IMG/VR virus record: IMGVR_UViG_3300046009_010992 | Span: 1-20,966 of that record | From: a virus | Strand: one strand, 5' to 3' | Length of the DNA stretch: 20,966 nt | In this document: positions 6,824-15,993 of the stretch, piece after piece | Position numbering within the stretch: the first letter of the stretch is position 1 | How the letters are laid out: each line of letters opens with the position of its first letter | Program-made: the position numbers and the translations under genes | Notes under the pieces: generated by a model | The model's input: the letters and a program-made list of their open reading frames with translations, nothing else | Databases searched by the model: none | What the model was told of the DNA's origin: nothing

Positions 6824-9800
6824 CCGACTACTTGCGTCTGGCGCAGGAGCGCGCACCGCAATCGCCCGACGTTCAGGACAACCCCTACCTGCCGCTGGCG
6901 CGTGAGCAGCAGAACCTGCAACAAAACCGCGCCCGCACCGTCATCGAGTCGGCGCTGCAGGGCGACCCGGACATTGCCGCCGAGCGACTGCGCCTGTCGC
7001 AAACCTCGGGCGTGCCGCTGCCGGTGGTCGAGCGCAACCTCGAGGCCCTGCGCCTCAAAGAGCGCGCCCGTGCCATCGACCTGATCCAACTCGCGCAAGA
7101 GTCGCCGGTGCTCTACCGGCAGCTGGTCGACCCGACGTTCACGACCACCTCGATCGACGACCTCGACACGCTCAAGAACCTCGAGCGCTCGGTCGGCCGC
7201 GGCGTGCGCTACGTCATGGGCGCCGATGCCAAGGGCGGGCTGCCGAGCGATCTCGCCGGCGCCGCCAAGTCCGTGGCGCTCGGCGGCACGGTGGGCGTGG
7301 GCAAGATGGCCTTCGACGTTGCCGGCACCGTGAACGACCTGATCGGCTGGCAGAGCGGGGCGCAGGCCGCGCGCGGCACGGCCCGGCGCTTGCAGGGCGT
7401 GATGGACGAGTACGGGTTCCAGCCCGAGTCAAGCACCGGCCAGGCCGTGCGCTCAGGCCTGCAGTCGGCCGGCACCAACCTCGCGATCCTGCCGGTGGGC
7501 CTCTACCGCGGGCTTTACGCCACCGCCAATCAGGCCGCCTCGACGGTGGCCGGTATCCTCTCGGCCGGCGTGGGCTCGGCCGCGTTCAACGAGGCACGCG
7601 AGCAGGGCCGCAATCAGCTGCAGGCCGCCGTCTACGCGATCCCGCAGGGCACGTTCGAGTACGTGTTCGAGCGCATCCCCGCCGCCAAGCTGTTTGGGGA
7701 CCTGGCCGCCAATACCGGTTTGCTAAAACTGCTCGGCCGCCAAACCCTGAGCGAGGGTTGGACCGAGCAGCTCACCACGCTGACGCAAGACTTCAACGAG
7801 TGGATGAACCTGAACCCGGACAAGACCCTGGCCGAGTTCATCCAGGAGCGCCCCGAGGCCGCCTACCAGACGTTCATCGCCACCCTGGTCGGCGTGGGCG
7901 TGCAGACCTCCACGATCAAGGGCATCAACAAGGTCATCGAGGCCGCGAGCGATCGCAGCCTGCAGTTCGACCAGGACCTGCTGCAGCAGCAGATGCAGCT
8001 GGCCGCGACCTCGATGCTGCGCCAGCGCAGCCCCGAGCAGTTCCGCGCCCACGTGCAGCGCGTGGTCGACGCCAACGACGGCGCCAAGAAAGAGGTCTAC
8101 GTCGACGCCGAGGTGCTGAACCAACTGCCGCAAGAGCTGCTGGCGCAGCTGCCCGAGTCGGTGCGCGAGCAGATCCCGGGCGCGCTCGAGGCCAACAGCA
8201 CGGTCGCTGTGCCGATGGCCGACGTGCTGACCGTGGCGCCCGGCACCGAGCTCGAGCAGATCCTGAACGACAACGCTCGCATGCGGCCCAACGCGCCTTC
8301 GCGCGTCGAGGCCCAGCTCACCGAGCAGCTCCTGCGCCGAGAAGCCGACCGCGTGCTGCAGCAAGCCGCCGACACCCAGGCCTGGCAGCAAAGCAGCGAG
8401 CAGGTCAAGACCGCGATCCTCGAGCAGCTCAGCAGCACCGGGCGGTTCACGCCCGACGTGAACGACGCCTACGCCACGCTGCAGGCCAACTTCTTCTCGA
8501 CCATGGCCGCGCGCGTCGGGCTGACGCCGCAGGAGCTCTTCCAGCGCTACAACCTGAAGGTGGCGGCAAAGCAGGTGGGGCAGGGCGGTGTGCTGAATGC
8601 CGACGTCACCACGCCCGAGTTCCGCACCTGGTTCGGCGAGTCCAAGATCGTAAACGCCGACGGCGCGCCCATGCAGCTCTACCGCGGCATGGCCGGCGAG
8701 ACGCTCCCGGCAGAGGGCGTCACCGAGATGCGCCCGACTACGGGCCTGCTCGGCACTGGCATCTACATGACCGGCGTGCCCCGCCGCGCCGAGGGTTACG
8801 CTCGGGGCGAGCAGGGGCAGACCTACCCGCTCTACGCTTCGATTCAAAACCCGATCAGCGAAGACGCCTTTATTGAGCGCTTTGGCCGCACTCGCCGCAC
8901 GCCCGAGGAAAACCAAGCAATCACTGACCAACTGATCAGTGAAGGCTACGACGGTGTCATCGCCCAGCGCGGCGACGGCCAGGCCTGGGAGGTCGTGGCG
9001 TTCCGCCCCGAGCAGGTCAAGTCGGTGTTCAACGAGCGCCCGACCCAGGCGCCCGGCATCCTCGAGCAGCGCGGTGTCCAGGAAAAGGGCAAGACCGTGC
9101 CGGCCGAGGTCGACGCCACTGCCAACGTCGAGTCGGCGTTTGAGTTCGCCGCCACCCAGTCGTTCCCCACCAACCGCGACTTCAAGCTCTCCCTCCAAGC
9201 GCGCGTGGTCGCTGCCGCCAAAGCCGCCAAGGTCAAGCTCAACGAGTTCACGCAAGGCACCGAGCAGTACCTGGTGCGCATTGCCTTGGCCGATGGCCTA
9301 ACCGCGCTGCGCACCAACGCCAACGCTGTTGGCTGGTACAACGAAAAAGTGACCAAGGCCCTGCGCCTGGTGTCGCTGATCCACCCCGAGATCGCCACCG
9401 ACCCGCAGGCCAAGTTCGCGTTTGTGTGGGCCATGGCCGTGACCTCCAACGGGCTCAAGGTCGACAAGAACTTCGAGCTGGCCGAGAAGGTTTACCAGGG
9501 CTACAAGACCACCGGTCAGATGCCCACCGACGTCGGCATCGGCACCGCCGCCGAAGCAATCAACCGCTCGCTGGGGCTCTACAACACGCTGATCGAGAAG
9601 CACGGCTTCGAGGTCGTCGAGAAGTTCATGACCACGCTGCAGCCTGCGGGCGAGGTCGAAAAGTTCACCGGCAACAAGGTCACCGGCGAGAACAAGACCA
9701 CCCTGGTGTACGGTGCCGCCGCACTGGGTCCGAAGATCGGCAACGGGTTTTTCATGAACCTGTACGGGCGCTTCGAGCAGCTCACCATGGACCGCTGGCT

Positions 9801-12800
9801 GATGCGCACCTGGGGCCGCTGGACCGGCACCCTGGTCGAGGCCAACCCCGAGCAGGTTAAGGCCAAGCGCACGCTGCTCAAGGGCCTGATCCAGTCGCTC
9901 ACGCCTGCCGACAAAAAAGCGTTCGAGGCAATCATCAAACGCAAGCTCACGGTTGGCGACGTCGACGCGGTCGGCCAGGCCATCTGGAAGGCTTCGCAAA
10001 AGCCAGCCAACCGCAAGGCCATGGCCGTCATCGGTGTCGCCGATGAGACACTTCAGGCGCGCTTTACCGAGCTGCTGGGCGAGCCGAAGAAAGGCCAGGA
10101 GCGCGTCTCGGTTGGCGACGAGCTGCGCAAGGCGGGCAACGCTTTAACAAAATATCTCGACGGACAGAAAGAAGCCCCGTCGGGGCCCCCTGAGCGCGGC
10201 AACATTCGCAAGGTGTTTGCCCAGGTGCTGGGTGAACTCCAGAAGACCTATCCAGCGCTTACAATGTCAGACCTGCAAGCGCTGCTCTGGTATCCTGAGA
10301 AGCGCCTGTACGATGCTGCAAAAACATCCGATGAGGCAACCGATGGCTACGAAGACGACGAAGCTCCCGACTACGCAAACGCAGCAGCCAAGCTCGCCCG
10401 CAGCCAAGGCATCCCCGACGCCGACATCGCCGCCGCCAGCGCAGCCGTCGACGCCGAGCTTCAGGCCGCTGTCGGCGCAGCAGGAGTTCAACGAGGAGAA
10501 CGAGGACCTGGCGATCGCACAGGAAGTGCTGGGCCAGAAGGCGTCCTAGAGCAGGGCCCCCGCGGCACGTTCAGCCCCGAGCAGCTGCTCGTCACGCTGA
10601 ACGAAAACGCCGACCTTTCCACTTTCCTGCACGAGTCAGGGCACTTCTTCCTCGAGGTGCTGGCCGACCTCGCGAGCCAGGCCAACACCCCGCAGCAGAT
10701 CAAAGACGACATGGCCGCCACGCTGAAGTGGTTCGGCGTGCCCGATCTCGCGACCTGGAACAACTACACCCTCGACCAAAAACGCCCATACCACGAGCGC
10801 TGGGCCGAGTCCTTTGAGCAGTACCTGTTCGAAGGCAAGGCCCCGAGCCCCGAGCTGCAGCCGCTGTTCCGGCGCTTCCGCTCCTGGCTGGTGAACGTCT
10901 ACAAATCGCTCACCGAGTTCATGCGTGCGCGCAACCTCAAGGTCAACGACGAGGTGCGCCAGGTGTTCGGTCGCCTGATGGCCACCGACGAGCAGATCGC
11001 CCAGGCCGAGGAGGCCGCCGGCATGCTGCCCGACTTTGAGGCCACCAACGAGGCGATCGAGGCGCTGCAGGCGCGCTCGCTGCGCGACCTGAAGTGGGTG
11101 GTGCGAGCCCGCGGCAAAACGCTCAAGGAGCTCGAGAAGCAGGCCAAGACGCTGCGCAAGGAGGTCGAGGCCGAGGTGCGCGCCGAGGTCGAGCAGCAGC
11201 CCGTCTACCGGGCCATGAGCTGGCTCAAGAAGGGCGAGACCACGGACCCCGCCACCGGCGACCTGATCAAGGCCGAGAAGGGTTTCCGGTTGTCGACCGA
11301 GGCACTGGCCGAGATGTACCCCGAGACCATGCTGGGCCGCCCCGACCTCACGCGCCTGCGCGGGATGACCGGCAAGGAAGGCCTGCACCCCGACATGGTG
11401 GCCGACATGTTCGGCTACGAGACCGGCGACCAGCTGGTGCGCGCGATCCTGGACGCCGAGTCGATCGCCTCCGTGGTCGAGGGCATCACCGACCAGCGCA
11501 TGCTCGAGCGCCACGGGGATCTCGCCACGCCCGAGGCGCGCGAGGCGGCAGCGAACGAGGCCGTGCACAACGAGGCCCGCGCGCGTGCGCTCGCGACCGA
11601 GCTCAAGTCCCAGGCCGAGATGATGAACCAGCGCCAGGACACCGGGCGCACCGACGTGCGGGGCCGGCCGATTACGGTCAACACCGTGGTCGAGGCAGCC
11701 AAGCAGTTCGCGCTCAACCTGGCCGCGCGCCGCCGGCTCAAGGACCTGAAAAACGCCGCCTGGCAGCACCGCGCCGCCGAGGCCCGTGCCGGCAAGCGCT
11801 GGCAGCAGCTCACCTCCGAGGGCAAGAGCGAGGAGGCCGTGCAGGCCAAGCGCGACCAGCTCCTGAACAACTACGCCGCCAAGGCGCTGCAGGACGCCCA
11901 GGTCGAGGTGCGCAAGATCCTCGAGTTCTTCAAGCGCGTGACCCAGGGCAACGACGAGAAGACCGTCGAGCGCGGCCGTGACCCGGACGTCGTGAATGCG
12001 ATGCGCGCAATACTCGCCGCCTACGACGTGGCGCCGCGCCTGGAGAAGAGCGCTATCGCCTACATGGAAACCGTGAGCCGCAACGACCCGGCCATGTACG
12101 CAGCGCTCAAGCCCAGCGTCGACACCGCGATGTTGAACGCCAAGCCCCTGCCCGAGATGACGATGGAGGAGCTGCGGGGCCTGGCCGACGAGCTGCGCGC
12201 CATGTGGGTGCTGGCCAAGCGCTCGCGCCAGATGGAAGTCGACGGCAACTTGATGGACATCGAGGACGCCGCCGACGAGCTCATGGCGCGCATGGACACG
12301 ATCGGCATCCCGGCCGAGATCCCGGGCGAGCGGGGTGCCATCACCGACCGCGAGGAGCGGGGCCTCAAGCTGCAGTTTGCCAAGTCAATCCTGAGCCGGG
12401 TCGAGCAGTGGGCCGAGCGCCTGGACGGCGCGTTTGGCGGCCCGTTCTTGCGCCTGGTGTTCCAGCCCGTCAAAGACGCCGCCGATCGCTACCGCACCGA
12501 CCGGGTGGCCTACCGCAAGAAGTTCACCGAGATGCTGCAGGCCATCGCACCGCAGCTGCCACCGGGCCCAATCGAGGCGCCCGAGCTCGGCTACACCTTC
12601 GGCAATGCCCGCGACTCGGGCACGGCCGAGCTGCTGCACGCGATCCTGCACACCGGCAACGACTCCAACAAACGCAAGCTCTTGCTGGGCCGGGGCTGGG
12701 CAAGCGAGAACGCCGACGGCACGCTCGACACCGGCCGCTGGGATGCGTTTATCACCCGCATGATCGGCGAGGGCAAGATCAACCAGGCGCACTACGACTT

Positions 12801-14421
12801 CGCCCAGGGTGTGTGGGACCTGCTCGAGGAGATGAAACCCCTCGCCCAGGAAACGCACCGCAAGGTGTTCGGGCGCTACTTTGCCGAGGTCACGGCCAAC
12901 GAGGTGGTCACACCCTTTGGCACCTACCGCGGCGGCTACGTGCCGGCGCAGACCGACTCGCGCCTGGTCAAGGACGCGAAGCTGCGCGAGCTCGCCGAGG
13001 GCGAGAACGAGTCGATGGCTTACGCTTTCCCGGCCGCGCCCAGCGGGTTCACCAAGGCCCGCGTCGAGTACAACCAGCCCCTGCTCCTGGACCTGCGCGC
13101 GCTTGGCCAGCACATGGACAAGGTGCTGCTGTTCTCGCACCTGCAAGGCGCGGTCACTGACGTGCGCCGGCTGCTCACCAATAAGCGCGTGAGCTACGCG
13201 CTCGACCGCATCGATCCCGGCGCCTATGAGGGCATGCTGATCCCCTGGCTCAACCGCGCAGCCAAGCAGGTGGTCGAGACCCCGGTGGTGGGCGATCGCA
13301 AGCTGAGTCGATTCTTAAGCGCGGCCCGCTCGCGCGCCGGCATGGCGCTCATGTTCGCGAATCTGTCGAACACGTTCCAGCAGATCACGGGTTTCAGCCT
13401 GGCCGGCGTCAAGGTCAAGCCGGGGCTGATGATGAACGCCACCGCGCAGTTCATCGCCGACCCCAAGGCCATGAAGACTGAGGTGGCCGAGGCCTCGCCC
13501 TACATGAAGGACCGGATGCTCAACGAAGTCGGCGCCATGAACGACGCCGTCGAGGAGATCCTGGTCAACCCGACGCTGCTGCAACGGGGCCAGGCCTGGA
13601 CCAACCGGCACGCCTACTTTATGCAGGCCGCGGTCGACAACACCATGAGCCCGATCATCTGGACCGCCGCCTACAACCAGGCGATCGAGCAGGGCCAGGA
13701 CGCCAAAGAGGCGGTGCGCTTTGCGGACGGCGTGATCCGCCAGACGCAGGGCTCGACCCTGCCCGAGGACATCAGCCGATTCGAGTCGGGCCCGGGCTAC
13801 GCGCGACTGTTCACGCAGTTCGTGAGCTACTTCAACATGATGGCCAACACCAACGCCACGGCGGTCAAGCAGATCGCCGGCGAGATGGGCATCAAGAAGG
13901 GCGCCGGCAAGATCCTGTACGTGGCGCTGGCCGGCCTGCTGGTGCCGATCTGGGTGGCTGAGGCGATCGCCCAGGCATTCAAAGGCGGGCCCGAGGACGA
14001 AGACAAGGACGGCTGGATCGACGACTGGCTGCTCGCGGTGTTTGGCTTGGGCACGCTCAAGGGCCTGGCCGCGCAGATCCCGCTGGTGGGCCAGGCCGCG
14101 CAGCTGGTCGTGAACCGGTTCAACGACAACCCGGCCGACGACAAATTCAGCCTGTCGCCGGCGGTGTCGCTGATTGAGTCCACCGTCAGCGCACCCTCGA
14201 GCGTCTACAAGGCGATCGTCGACGACGGCAACGTGCAGAAGGCGGTGCGCGATGTGTCAGCCGCTGCGACCATGATCACCGGCCTGCCGATCTACGGTCT
14301 GCAGCGCCCGATCGGGTATCTCGCCGGCATCGCGGGCGGCGACATCGAGCCCACCAGCCCCGTCGACCTGGCGCGCGGCGTCATCACCGGCACGGCCAGC
14401 CCCGAGAGCAAGCAGCGCTGA
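6820..14421 (+). CDS. Giant polyvalent virion protein (2533 aa) in the T7 gp16 slot: ART-like + HExxH zincin + helical ejection region
   Basis: 2533 residues; T7 gp16 is 1318. Residues 1-130 are helical; about 140-290 hold Ala/Gly-rich hydrophobic segments that may enter membranes. Residues about 598-742 look like the ADP-ribosyltransferase module of phage polyvalent proteins: 'FRTWFG', 'LYRGM', 'GLLGTGIYMTG', and near the end 'VVAFRPEQVKSVFN'. Residues about 780-1190 form a helical domain of a kind found in the same proteins ('DLQALLWYPEKRLYD'). Residues about 1250-1345 are a zincin-like module: HESGH at 1271-1275, with E1330 in 'ERWAESFEQYLFEGK' as a likely third zinc ligand. Then come coiled-coil-rich segments (about 1380-1700) and a large helical C-terminal region with a hydrophobic segment near 2363-2383. 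It probably rides in the capsid and is ejected with DNA. No transglycosylase motif is visible. The start overlaps the upstream stop (ATGA). Confidence 0.85.
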   Translation: MTDYLRLAQERAPQSPDVQDNPYLPLAREQQNLQQNRARTVIESALQGDPDIAAERLRLSQTSGVPLPVVERNLEALRLKERARAIDLIQLAQESPVLYRQLVDPTFTTTSIDDLDTLKNLERSVGRGVRYVMGADAKGGLPSDLAGAAKSVALGGTVGVGKMAFDVAGTVNDLIGWQSGAQAARGTARRLQGVMDEYGFQPESSTGQAVRSGLQSAGTNLAILPVGLYRGLYATANQAASTVAGILSAGVGSAAFNEAREQGRNQLQAAVYAIPQGTFEYVFERIPAAKLFGDLAANTGLLKLLGRQTLSEGWTEQLTTLTQDFNEWMNLNPDKTLAEFIQERPEAAYQTFIATLVGVGVQTSTIKGINKVIEAASDRSLQFDQDLLQQQMQLAATSMLRQRSPEQFRAHVQRVVDANDGAKKEVYVDAEVLNQLPQELLAQLPESVREQIPGALEANSTVAVPMADVLTVAPGTELEQILNDNARMRPNAPSRVEAQLTEQLLRREADRVLQQAADTQAWQQSSEQVKTAILEQLSSTGRFTPDVNDAYATLQANFFSTMAARVGLTPQELFQRYNLKVAAKQVGQGGVLNADVTTPEFRTWFGESKIVNADGAPMQLYRGMAGETLPAEGVTEMRPTTGLLGTGIYMTGVPRRAEGYARGEQGQTYPLYASIQNPISEDAFIERFGRTRRTPEENQAITDQLISEGYDGVIAQRGDGQAWEVVAFRPEQVKSVFNERPTQAPGILEQRGVQEKGKTVPAEVDATANVESAFEFAATQSFPTNRDFKLSLQARVVAAAKAAKVKLNEFTQGTEQYLVRIALADGLTALRTNANAVGWYNEKVTKALRLVSLIHPEIATDPQAKFAFVWAMAVTSNGLKVDKNFELAEKVYQGYKTTGQMPTDVGIGTAAEAINRSLGLYNTLIEKHGFEVVEKFMTTLQPAGEVEKFTGNKVTGENKTTLVYGAAALGPKIGNGFFMNLYGRFEQLTMDRWLMRTWGRWTGTLVEANPEQVKAKRTLLKGLIQSLTPADKKAFEAIIKRKLTVGDVDAVGQAIWKASQKPANRKAMAVIGVADETLQARFTELLGEPKKGQERVSVGDELRKAGNALTKYLDGQKEAPSGPPERGNIRKVFAQVLGELQKTYPALTMSDLQALLWYPEKRLYDAAKTSDEATDGYEDDEAPDYANAAAKLARSQGIPDADIAAASAAVDAELQAAVGAAGVQRGERGPGDRTGSAGPEGVLEQGPRGTFSPEQLLVTLNENADLSTFLHESGHFFLEVLADLASQANTPQQIKDDMAATLKWFGVPDLATWNNYTLDQKRPYHERWAESFEQYLFEGKAPSPELQPLFRRFRSWLVNVYKSLTEFMRARNLKVNDEVRQVFGRLMATDEQIAQAEEAAGMLPDFEATNEAIEALQARSLRDLKWVVRARGKTLKELEKQAKTLRKEVEAEVRAEVEQQPVYRAMSWLKKGETTDPATGDLIKAEKGFRLSTEALAEMYPETMLGRPDLTRLRGMTGKEGLHPDMVADMFGYETGDQLVRAILDAESIASVVEGITDQRMLERHGDLATPEAREAAANEAVHNEARARALATELKSQAEMMNQRQDTGRTDVRGRPITVNTVVEAAKQFALNLAARRRLKDLKNAAWQHRAAEARAGKRWQQLTSEGKSEEAVQAKRDQLLNNYAAKALQDAQVEVRKILEFFKRVTQGNDEKTVERGRDPDVVNAMRAILAAYDVAPRLEKSAIAYMETVSRNDPAMYAALKPSVDTAMLNAKPLPEMTMEELRGLADELRAMWVLAKRSRQMEVDGNLMDIEDAADELMARMDTIGIPAEIPGERGAITDREERGLKLQFAKSILSRVEQWAERLDGAFGGPFLRLVFQPVKDAADRYRTDRVAYRKKFTEMLQAIAPQLPPGPIEAPELGYTFGNARDSGTAELLHAILHTGNDSNKRKLLLGRGWASENADGTLDTGRWDAFITRMIGEGKINQAHYDFAQGVWDLLEEMKPLAQETHRKVFGRYFAEVTANEVVTPFGTYRGGYVPAQTDSRLVKDAKLRELAEGENESMAYAFPAAPSGFTKARVEYNQPLLLDLRALGQHMDKVLLFSHLQGAVTDVRRLLTNKRVSYALDRIDPGAYEGMLIPWLNRAAKQVVETPVVGDRKLSRFLSAARSRAGMALMFANLSNTFQQITGFSLAGVKVKPGLMMNATAQFIADPKAMKTEVAEASPYMKDRMLNEVGAMNDAVEEILVNPTLLQRGQAWTNRHAYFMQAAVDNTMSPIIWTAAYNQAIEQGQDAKEAVRFADGVIRQTQGSTLPEDISRFESGPGYARLFTQFVSYFNMMANTNATAVKQIAGEMGIKKGAGKILYVALAGLLVPIWVAEAIAQAFKGGPEDEDKDGWIDDWLLAVFGLGTLKGLAAQIPLVGQAAQLVVNRFNDNPADDKFSLSPAVSLIESTVSAPSSVYKAIVDDGNVQKAVRDVSAAATMITGLPIYGLQRPIGYLAGIAGGDIEPTSPVDLARGVITGTASPESKQR

Positions 14422-14422
14422 T

Positions 14423-14454
14423 GTGTCCGTGAGCGGAGCTCCCACGCCTACCAT
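14423..14454 (+). promoter_or_regulatory. Conserved bipartite promoter-like element, copy B
   Basis: GTGTCCGTG (14423-14431), 15 bases, CCTACCAT (14447-14454), then CCCCGGTAAT. Same block order and spacing as copies A and C. It starts two bases after the stop of the giant gene and lies 28 bases before the tail fibre ATG. No terminator precedes this copy, so read-through from the connector operon is expected in addition to initiation here. Confidence 0.65.
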
Positions 14455-14477
14455 CCCCGGTAATCCGTAGGAGCTCT
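14435..14477 (+). promoter_or_regulatory. Possible RBS-sequestering stem at the tail fibre start
   Basis: GGAGCTCC at 14435-14442 can pair with GGAGCTCT at 14470-14477 (8 bp, one G-U). The second arm contains the Shine-Dalgarno AGGAG of the tail fibre gene (ATG 14483). If transcription starts just downstream of the -10-like TACCAT (14449-14454), the first arm is absent from that mRNA and present only in read-through mRNA from upstream. Confidence 0.4.
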
Positions 14478-14482
14478 GCCTA

Positions 14483-15439
14483 ATGACGACCCCTTCCACC
14501 CCGCGCAAGGCCGGGCCACTCCTTGGCACGGGCGCCCAGACCAGCTGGCCGTTCACGTTCAAGGTGTTCGCCGCGAGTGACATCGCCGTCACGATCGCCA
14601 ACAGCCTGGGCGTGGAAACCGCACTGGTGCTGAACACCGACTATAGCGTCTCGGTCAACGCCAACCAGGACACGAGCCCCGGCGGCACCGTCACCTACCC
14701 CTTGAGCGGCAGCCCGCTGCCGGTGGGCAGCAAACTTACGATCATCGGCAACCTGCCCTACGACCAGCCTCTGGACCTGCCAAGCGGTGGGAACTTCTCA
14801 CCGCTTGCGCTCGAGAACGAACTCGACCGCCTGGCCATGCAAATCCAGCAGCTGCGCGAAATTCTTAACCGGGCCGTGCAAGTGTCCGTGACCTCGGGGG
14901 CCAGTACCGTGCTGCCGGCGCCCGCGGCGTCCAACGCGATCGCCTGGAACGTCGCCGGCACGGGGCTTGAGAACGTGCCGCTTGCCGACCTGGTGACCGT
15001 CGTCGCCTACGCCAACCATCGCTACGACACGTTCGCCGGCAACGGCGTGACCACCACGTTTGCACTGACCGAAGACCCGGCCGTGATCGGCAACCTGGAC
15101 GTCTCCATCAGCGGCGTGGTGCAGATCCCGGCCGCTGACTACCTGCTGGTCAACGGCAACCTGGTGTTTACCAACGCACCGGCCAACGGCACCACCGTGC
15201 TGGCCCGTTACGGCGAGGCGCTGCCGCAGACCTCACTGTCGATCGCTACGGCAGCATTTACTGGCACCGGCGCGCAGACCAATTTTGCGCTGCCTTCGCT
15301 ACCACAGAGCGAAGACAGCACCCAGGTGTACGTGAGCGGCGTGTACCAGCAGAAGAGCACGTACTCGCTCAGCAGCAACACGCTGGTGTTTTCCGAGGCG
15401 CCGCCGGTCAACGCAAAGATTGAAGTCTCGTACTTCTGA
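14483..15439 (+). CDS. Tail fibre / virion-anchoring fibre stem protein
   Basis: 318 residues directly after the gp16-slot gene, the position of T7 gp17. The N-terminal part (about 1-130) has the pattern of podoviral fibre head-binding domains: 'PFTFKVFAASDIAVTI', 'LNTDYSVSVN', 'GSKLTIIGNLPYDQPLDL', then a helical 'LENELDRLAMQIQQLREILN' (about 111-130) that could trimerise. Three modules share the pattern G-x-G-x-x-T-x-(F/W) ... V.V.G/N ... Y ... L.F ... P ... (about 10-95, 180-249 and 254-318), so the fibre stem is built from a repeated small beta domain. The protein ends without an obvious receptor-binding tip. The tip is probably supplied by the next genes, as in phages where a short anchor carries separate spikes. 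GTAGGAG serves as its ribosome-binding site. Confidence 0.8.
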   Translation: MTTPSTPRKAGPLLGTGAQTSWPFTFKVFAASDIAVTIANSLGVETALVLNTDYSVSVNANQDTSPGGTVTYPLSGSPLPVGSKLTIIGNLPYDQPLDLPSGGNFSPLALENELDRLAMQIQQLREILNRAVQVSVTSGASTVLPAPAASNAIAWNVAGTGLENVPLADLVTVVAYANHRYDTFAGNGVTTTFALTEDPAVIGNLDVSISGVVQIPAADYLLVNGNLVFTNAPANGTTVLARYGEALPQTSLSIATAAFTGTGAQTNFALPSLPQSEDSTQVYVSGVYQQKSTYSLSSNTLVFSEAPPVNAKIEVSYF

Positions 15440-15453
15440 AAGGACAGCACGTC

Positions 15454-15981
15454 ATGTTAAAAACAGTTGGAAACCCCGCGAGCCGCACCGGTGATCAAAC
15501 AATCGTTAACGGTAATCTAGTCATCGGCACTTCTGGAAAAGGCATTGACTTTTCTGCCACACCAGGTACAGGCACAAGCGAATTGCTTGACGATTACGAA
15601 GAAGGAACGTGGACGCCTACGCTTGGTGGAACTTGGACTGGCTATTCTGAGGGCGCATACACAAAAGTCGGCAACCTTGTTCACGTTTATGGCTGCATTG
15701 ATGCAGTGACAAATCTAGGAACAGGTAGTACGGACACAATTAGTGGTCTTCCGTTCACGTCGGCAACAAATCCTCCGAGCGGTGCCGGGTTTGCTGGACC
15801 AGTAAGTTACTTTGGAAATCTTGCTATCAACGTCATTCACTTGCAGTGCTACGTGGTTCGAAACTCGTCAAACCTGCGTTTCACATCTTTGGCTGCCGCT
15901 GGTAGTACGGCAACGAACAACCCTGCAATTTTTGGGAATGGCGCAACGATCTATTTTGCAGCGACCTACCTTGCAGCATAA
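15454..15981 (+). CDS. Putative receptor-binding / fibre tip protein with 'DYEEGTWTP' module
   Basis: 175 residues, ATG at 15454 with AAAGGA about 9 bases upstream. 'VNGNLVIGTSGKGIDFS' (about 18-34) is followed by 'LLDDYEEGTWTPTL' (about 44-57) and 'GAYTKVGNLVHVYG' (about 66-79). This combination is common at the ends of tail fibre and other virion surface proteins in environmental phages; it marks the junction of a stem and a beta-sandwich tip. The C-terminal 90 residues are Ser/Thr/Asn/Gly-rich beta strands. It is probably a separate tip or chaperone-like receptor-binding protein attached to the fibre stem encoded upstream. The specific receptor is not visible. Low GC compared with the stem gene suggests horizontal exchange. 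A short frame inside it (15812-16003) is a shadow. Confidence 0.7.
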   Translation: MLKTVGNPASRTGDQTIVNGNLVIGTSGKGIDFSATPGTGTSELLDDYEEGTWTPTLGGTWTGYSEGAYTKVGNLVHVYGCIDAVTNLGTGSTDTISGLPFTSATNPPSGAGFAGPVSYFGNLAINVIHLQCYVVRNSSNLRFTSLAAAGSTATNNPAIFGNGATIYFAATYLAA

Positions 15982-15993
15982 ACGGAGAAAGAC

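Noticed and set aside
10440-10549. Possible compensated frameshift in the giant gene, because another frame reads more protein-like (QQEFNEENEDLAIAQEVLGQ)
   Set aside because: The main frame stays open without a break, and its Gly-rich linker ending 'VLEQGPRGTFSPEQL' leads directly into the zincin module in the style of other polyvalent proteins. The alternative frame stops at once.
14882-14890. A fourth GTGTCCGTG inside the tail fibre gene
   Set aside because: 15 bases downstream the sequence is ACCGT, not CCTAC, and the stretch is ordinary coding sequence; it lacks the second block and the intergenic position.
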